From NCBI GenBank assembly GCA_016926595.1, contig JAFGOG010000006.1, forward strand, positions 1 to 10,800: a stretch of 10,800 nt of DNA, read 5' to 3'. Positions 7,616 to 10,800 of this stretch are shown piece after piece. The notes beneath the pieces are model-generated. The model saw only the letters and a program-made list of their open reading frames with translations, did no database searches and was not told where the DNA came from. How positions within the stretch are numbered: the stretch's first letter is position 1; every line of letters begins with the position of its first letter. This DNA is from Anaerolineae bacterium (GTDB lineage Bacteria > Chloroflexota > Anaerolineae > JAAYZQ01). Position numbers and translations under genes: made by a program.

Positions 7616-8785
7616 ATGCAAAGGCCTTGGGTTCTGCTCGTGCTCGGACTGTTCGCCTTACTGGGGGGTGTCCTATTCCTCTTCTCACAACTCGAGGAGC
7701 CACAGGTGCAGGCTCGCTTGGTTGCCCTGGCAGGCGATTACTCGGATGACCAACCTACCGGTTATCTCCGCGTCATAGGGCCGGCGGCTCTAGAATTCCC
7801 CGCCGACCACGGTCCGCACCTAGACTATCAGACCGAGTGGTGGTACTATACCGGCAATCTGGTCGCCGACGGAGGGCGCCGCTTTGGCTACCAATTGACC
7901 TTTTTCCGACGGGCGTTGACCCCGCCTACCCAACGCACCGAACGCGAATCGGCCTGGGCAACGGATCAGGTCTATATGGCCCACCTGGCCTTGACCGACG
8001 TCGCCAGCGGTCGCTACCAGGCTTTCGAGCGTTTTGCCCGGGGGGCAGCGGGGCTGGCCGGGGCAAAGGCTGCGCCCTACCGCGTCTGGCTGGAGAACTG
8101 GCAAGTGGAGGAGGTGAAAACGGGCGTGACACGCCTGCGGGCCACGCAGGCGGGCCTGGCCCTCGACCTGGTGCTGATTGACCGCAAAGGCCCCACCCTG
8201 CAGGGCGACCGCGGTTACAGCCCCAAGGGGCCACAGCCGGGCAACGCCTCCTTCTACTACAGTCTGACCCGGCTCGAGACATCTGGCACGGTGCAGGTAG
8301 AGCAGGGCAGCTACCTGGTCAGCGGACTGAGCTGGATGGATCACGAGTGGAGCACCAGCAGCCTGGCCGCCGACCAAGTCGGCTGGGACTGGTTCTCGAT
8401 CCAGGCAGACAACGGCAGCGAGTTGATGGTCTTTCAGCTTCGTAAGGAGGATGGCAGCATCGATCCTTTTTCCAGTGGAACATTTACCGCACCGGACGGC
8501 AGCGTGCGCCACCTCGACCATGACGAATTCGAGATCCGCGTCGAGGATACTTGGCACAGCCCCCACACTCAAGTCGCCTATCCGGCGCGCTGGACAATCG
8601 TCGTGCCCGCCGTGGATCTCGCGCTGGAGATCGAACCCCTCCTGGCCGACCAGGAGCTAACCCTCTCCTACACCTACTGGGAGGGTGCAGTGCGCATCGA
8701 GGGCAAGCAGGCTGGCCGAACGGTCCACGGCAACGGCTATGTGGAGATGACCGGTTATGCCGGTTCGATGCAAGGCCAATTCTGA
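7616..8785 (+). CDS. attH: Membrane-anchored lipocalin-like AttH/CrtC-family protein
   Basis: A 389-residue extracytoplasmic protein. One N-terminal hydrophobic segment (about 5-24) without a lipobox cysteine looks like an uncleaved anchor or signal peptide. The body matches the AttH/CrtC (former DUF2006) calycin family, with two tandem lipocalin-like barrels. Family hallmarks are WWYYTG at 75-80, FGYQLTFFRR shortly after, WMDHEW at 240-245 and GWDWFSIQ from 256. The family includes carotenoid 1,2-hydratase CrtC and AttH, which is encoded beside ABC genes attEFG. The Nitrosomonas representative NE1406 was proposed to act in lipid metabolism. Here it follows the ABC ATPase and permease by only 12 bases, so a role as substrate-binding or modifying partner of that transporter is the best inference. 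A hydratase activity on carotenoids is less likely, as no carotenoid gene is nearby. It is often mislabelled carotenoid hydratase by automatic annotation. Confidence 0.88.
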   Translation: MQRPWVLLVLGLFALLGGVLFLFSQLEEPQVQARLVALAGDYSDDQPTGYLRVIGPAALEFPADHGPHLDYQTEWWYYTGNLVADGGRRFGYQLTFFRRALTPPTQRTERESAWATDQVYMAHLALTDVASGRYQAFERFARGAAGLAGAKAAPYRVWLENWQVEEVKTGVTRLRATQAGLALDLVLIDRKGPTLQGDRGYSPKGPQPGNASFYYSLTRLETSGTVQVEQGSYLVSGLSWMDHEWSTSSLAADQVGWDWFSIQADNGSELMVFQLRKEDGSIDPFSSGTFTAPDGSVRHLDHDEFEIRVEDTWHSPHTQVAYPARWTIVVPAVDLALEIEPLLADQELTLSYTYWEGAVRIEGKQAGRTVHGNGYVEMTGYAGSMQGQF

Positions 8786-8825
8786 GCAGATACAGAACTT
8801 GAATCCAAGAAACGAAGGAGCTGCC

Positions 8826-9131
8826 ATGACCATAACCAAAGCAACCGAGGCCGAGATTCAGCAGGCGCTTGCCGGACTAGGCTCCTGGGCTATCGCCGAT
8901 GGCAAGCTCCATCGAGAGTTCAAGTTCCGAGATTTTGTGCAGGCTTTTGGCTTTATGGCCCAGGTCGCCCTGTTGGCTGAACGCACTGCCCATCACCCCG
9001 AATGGTTCAACATCTACAACCGGGTGGTAGTCGACTTGACAACGCACGAGGTGGGAGAGATCACCCGCAAAGACCTGGACCTGGCCCGCGAAATGGAAGA
9101 GATCGCAGGCCAAATGAGCCATCAACACTGA
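8826..9131 (+). CDS. phhB: Pterin-4a-carbinolamine dehydratase
   Basis: A 101-residue cytosolic enzyme that dehydrates 4a-hydroxytetrahydropterin to quinonoid dihydropterin, recycling the cofactor of aromatic amino acid hydroxylases. The family signature is complete: Glu52, His56, His57, Pro58, Trp60, His74 and Asp83. These align with human PCBD1 Glu57, His61, His62, His79 and Asp88 at a constant offset of five. The start at 8826 is preferred over an earlier in-frame ATG at 8757 because AAGGAG (8815-8820) sits five bases before it and 8757 lies inside the lipocalin gene. It begins 40 bases after that gene and 27 bases before a pteridine reductase gene. No phenylalanine hydroxylase is seen here, so the role may be pterin recycling, repair of oxidised folate, or molybdopterin-related; this cannot be told from the window. 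Confidence 0.95.
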   Translation: MTITKATEAEIQQALAGLGSWAIADGKLHREFKFRDFVQAFGFMAQVALLAERTAHHPEWFNIYNRVVVDLTTHEVGEITRKDLDLAREMEEIAGQMSHQH

Positions 9132-9158
9132 GCACAAACTGCAGCGGTAGGAGACTGG

Positions 9159-9893
9159 GTGCATATGGAACTGGACGGAAAAGTGGCAATTGTCACCGGC
9201 GGCGCGGTACGCCTGGGCAGAACCCTGGCGCTGGCGTTGGCAGAACAGGGGGTCCGCGTGGGCGTTCACTATGGTTCGTCGGCCAGCCATGCCAGAACAG
9301 CAGTAGAGGCGATCAAGGCGATGGGGAGTAACGCCGTGGCGATCCAGGCAGACCTCAGCCAGCCGGGCGGGGCGCAGTCTGTCGTCGAGCGTGCGGCGGC
9401 CCACTTGGGCCAGGTGGACATCCTGGTGAACAGCGCCGCGATCTTTGAGCCTGGCAACTGGGATGACACCACAGAAGCGAGCTGGGACCGGCATTTTGCC
9501 ATCAACCTCAAATCGCCCTTTTTCCTGAGTCAGGCCTTTGCAGCACAGCTAGGGCGGCAACGGGCCGGGCACATCGTCAACATCGCCGACTGGCGCGGCG
9601 CCCGTCCGGGTCCTGATTATGTGGCCTACACGTTGACCAAGGCAGCGGTGATCGCCATGACCAGGAGCCTGGCCCTGGCTTTGGCCCCTAACATCCAGGT
9701 GAACGCCATCGCTCCGGGTCTGATTCTGCCCCCGCCGGGCCAAGATCAAGCCTACCTTGAGAGCAAGGCGAACCAGGTTCCTGCACGGCGGGTGGGCTCA
9801 CCGCAAGAGATCGCTAACGCGATGATCTTTCTGCTGCGTTCCGATTTCGTGACCGGAGATCTGATCTTTGTGACCGGCGGCGAGCACCTGTGA
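9159..9893 (+). CDS. folM: Pteridine reductase-like SDR (PTR1/FolM type)
   Basis: A 244-residue NADPH-dependent short-chain reductase, predicted to reduce dihydropterin, dihydromonapterin or dihydrofolate. The Rossmann motif is TGGAVRLGR at 13-21, with Arg18 at the place of PTR1 Arg17, and HYGSS follows as in PTR1 (HYHRS). Instead of the usual SDR Ser-Tyr-Lys, the active site reads Asp144, Tyr157, Lys161. The spacing of 13 and 4 is identical to PTR1 Asp181, Tyr194, Lys198. Phe96 in NSAAIF lines up with the pterin-stacking Phe113. The C-terminus FVTGDLIFVTGGEHL resembles FolM. The start is GTG at 9159, with AGGAG (9149-9153) five bases upstream; ATG at 9165 is possible but less well spaced. 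Neighbouring pterin and folate genes fit. General 3-oxoacyl-ACP reductase activity is the alternative, made unlikely by the Asp. Confidence 0.88.
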   Translation: MHMELDGKVAIVTGGAVRLGRTLALALAEQGVRVGVHYGSSASHARTAVEAIKAMGSNAVAIQADLSQPGGAQSVVERAAAHLGQVDILVNSAAIFEPGNWDDTTEASWDRHFAINLKSPFFLSQAFAAQLGRQRAGHIVNIADWRGARPGPDYVAYTLTKAAVIAMTRSLALALAPNIQVNAIAPGLILPPPGQDQAYLESKANQVPARRVGSPQEIANAMIFLLRSDFVTGDLIFVTGGEHL

Positions 9894-9912
9894 TAGAAGG
9901 GAGAAACCACAA

Positions 9913-10281
9913 GTGAGCGATCTGATCCAGATTCAAGACCTCCTACTTAGGGCGATCATCGGCATCAACGAAGAGGAGCGCCGCAATCGCCAGGATGTGT
10001 TGATCAACATTACCCTCTATGCGGACACCCGGCCGGCCGGCGCGTCCGACAATATAGAGGATGCGGTTAACTACCGCACCATCACCAAGCAAGTCATCAA
10101 GCAGGTCGAGGAGTCGAGCTTTTACTTGGTGGAGAAAATGGCCGCCGAGATCGCGGCGATCTGCCTGCAAGAACCCCGTGTGGAAGCAGTTGACGTCCGG
10201 GTGGAAAAGCCGGGCGCCCTGCGCTTTGCCCGCTCGGTGGGCGTTGAGATCCACCGCACCCGTTCCGACATGGAGGCGTGA
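9913..10281 (+). CDS. folB: Dihydroneopterin aldolase
   Basis: A 122-residue cytosolic enzyme that converts 7,8-dihydroneopterin to 6-hydroxymethyl-7,8-dihydropterin and glycolaldehyde, the step before HPPK in folate synthesis. The catalytic Glu22 lies in GINEEER (17-23), the substrate-side pattern DAVNYRTI follows, then FYLVEKMAAEIA. The catalytic Lys99 sits in VEKPGALRFA, equivalent to Lys100 of the Staphylococcus enzyme. Length is typical. The start is GTG at 9913, preceded by AAGGGAG at 9897-9903. It begins 19 bases after the reductase gene and abuts folK, supporting FolB over the related epimerase FolX, although FolX is a known partner of FolM in E. coli and cannot be fully excluded. Confidence 0.94.
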   Translation: MSDLIQIQDLLLRAIIGINEEERRNRQDVLINITLYADTRPAGASDNIEDAVNYRTITKQVIKQVEESSFYLVEKMAAEIAAICLQEPRVEAVDVRVEKPGALRFARSVGVEIHRTRSDMEA

Positions 10282-10800
10282 GTGAATCGTGTGCTGATCG
10301 CCTTGGGCTCGAACATCGACGCCGAACACAATCTACGCGAGGCAGTGCGTAGCCTGGCGTTGTGCTGCCGGCTCAAGGCTGTCTCGCCTGTCTATGAGAC
10401 TGTGCCTGTTGGCAACACCAAGCAGCCAAACTTTCTGAATGCGGCAGCCTTGATCGAAACCGATCTAACTGCTGCGGAGCTAAAGGCACGGGTGCTACAG
10501 GTCATCGAACAAGAGATGGGACGTGTGCGCACCGAGGACAAGAACGCACCGCGCACGATCGACCTAGATATTGCGCTTTTCGGAGATCGCGTACTGGACG
10601 TTGGACCGCGACATATACCGGATCCGGACCTTCTGAAATATCCACACATCGCGGTCCCATTGGCCGATCTGGCGCCAACCATGCGACACCCAGAAGACAG
10701 CCGTACGTTACAAGAGATCGCCCAGGATTTGCCAGATAGCGGGCTGATATATCGTCCCGACGTCGAACTCTGGCCGGAAACAGCCAATAAACCTATGAAG
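10282..10800 (+). CDS. folK: HPPK, 6-hydroxymethyl-7,8-dihydropterin pyrophosphokinase (3' end outside window)
   Basis: Transfers pyrophosphate from ATP to 6-hydroxymethyl-7,8-dihydropterin. The frame is open for 173 residues to the window edge with no stop, so the C-terminus is missing. Seen motifs are LGSN at 8-11, QPNFLNAA at 48-55, MGRVR before the metal site, and RTIDLDI from Arg91, with Asp94 and Asp96 matching the Mg2+-binding Asp95 and Asp97 of E. coli HPPK. IPDPDL and HIAVPLADLAP follow as in the family. The GTG start immediately follows the folB stop (no gap). GGAGG at 10272-10276, inside folB, is five bases upstream, implying coupled translation. The catalytic part is complete. At the edge it already exceeds the usual length of about 160-170, so either a short tail or a fused extra domain follows. 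Confidence 0.93.
   Translation, partial: MNRVLIALGSNIDAEHNLREAVRSLALCCRLKAVSPVYETVPVGNTKQPNFLNAAALIETDLTAAELKARVLQVIEQEMGRVRTEDKNAPRTIDLDIALFGDRVLDVGPRHIPDPDLLKYPHIAVPLADLAPTMRHPEDSRTLQEIAQDLPDSGLIYRPDVELWPETANKPMK

Noticed and set aside
7820..8572. A 250-codon minus-strand open frame opposite the AttH-like gene
   Set aside because: The plus-strand frame has clear family motifs over the same stretch. The minus frame has no motif, no ribosome site and biased composition.
8757..8825. N-terminal extension of the carbinolamine dehydratase from ATG 8757
   Set aside because: It overlaps the end of the AttH-like gene, has no ribosome site and adds residues absent from the family. The AAGGAG before 8826 marks the real start.

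Overview
This is a GC-rich bacterial chromosomal window in which every gene I can support lies on the + strand. There are eight complete genes and one gene cut by the right edge. I see no rRNA, tRNA, insertion sequence, CRISPR array or other mobile element. The combination of a PMA1-type P-type ATPase, a site-2-protease homologue with CBS domains, an AttH-type ABC cassette and a compact folate cluster suggests a free-living environmental bacterium. Chloroflexota (Anaerolineae-like) is my best guess, but it rests on general resemblance of the protein sequences and is only an inference.

Layout. (1) 44-2857: a strong sigma70-type promoter drives a 908-residue P2-type cation-transporting ATPase. 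The first ATG of its open frame (68) lies inside the promoter -10 box, so the real start is 131. (2) 2858-3161: a 304-base intergenic gap with a weak hairpin and a second near-perfect extended -10 promoter. (3) 3162-4280: an intramembrane zinc metalloprotease (M50/S2P) with two C-terminal CBS domains. (4) 4327-8785: an ABC ATPase, an 861-residue double FtsX-type permease and a membrane-anchored lipocalin-like AttH/CrtC-family protein. Together they look like a fused, single-permease version of the AttEFGH arrangement. (5) 8826 to the end: a pterin/folate block of pterin-4a-carbinolamine dehydratase, PTR1/FolM-type pteridine reductase, dihydroneopterin aldolase (FolB) and HPPK (FolK, partial).

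From the promoter at 3073-3101 onward, eight genes follow with gaps of 46, -8, 12, 40, 27, 19 and 0 bases and no convincing terminator or second promoter, so they could form one transcription unit. Within it the functional modules are the ABC/AttH cassette, probably handling a lipid or hydrophobic extracytoplasmic substrate, and the pterin cassette. FolB and FolK catalyse consecutive folate steps. The reductase and dehydratase suggest additional reduction and recycling of a tetrahydropterin, or a substitute for a classical dihydrofolate reductase.

The most useful observations are the Asp-Tyr-Lys active site of the SDR, which matches pteridine reductase spacing and not ordinary SDRs; the loss of the M6 aspartate in the ATPase ion site; and the ATPase-fused permease-AttH cassette.
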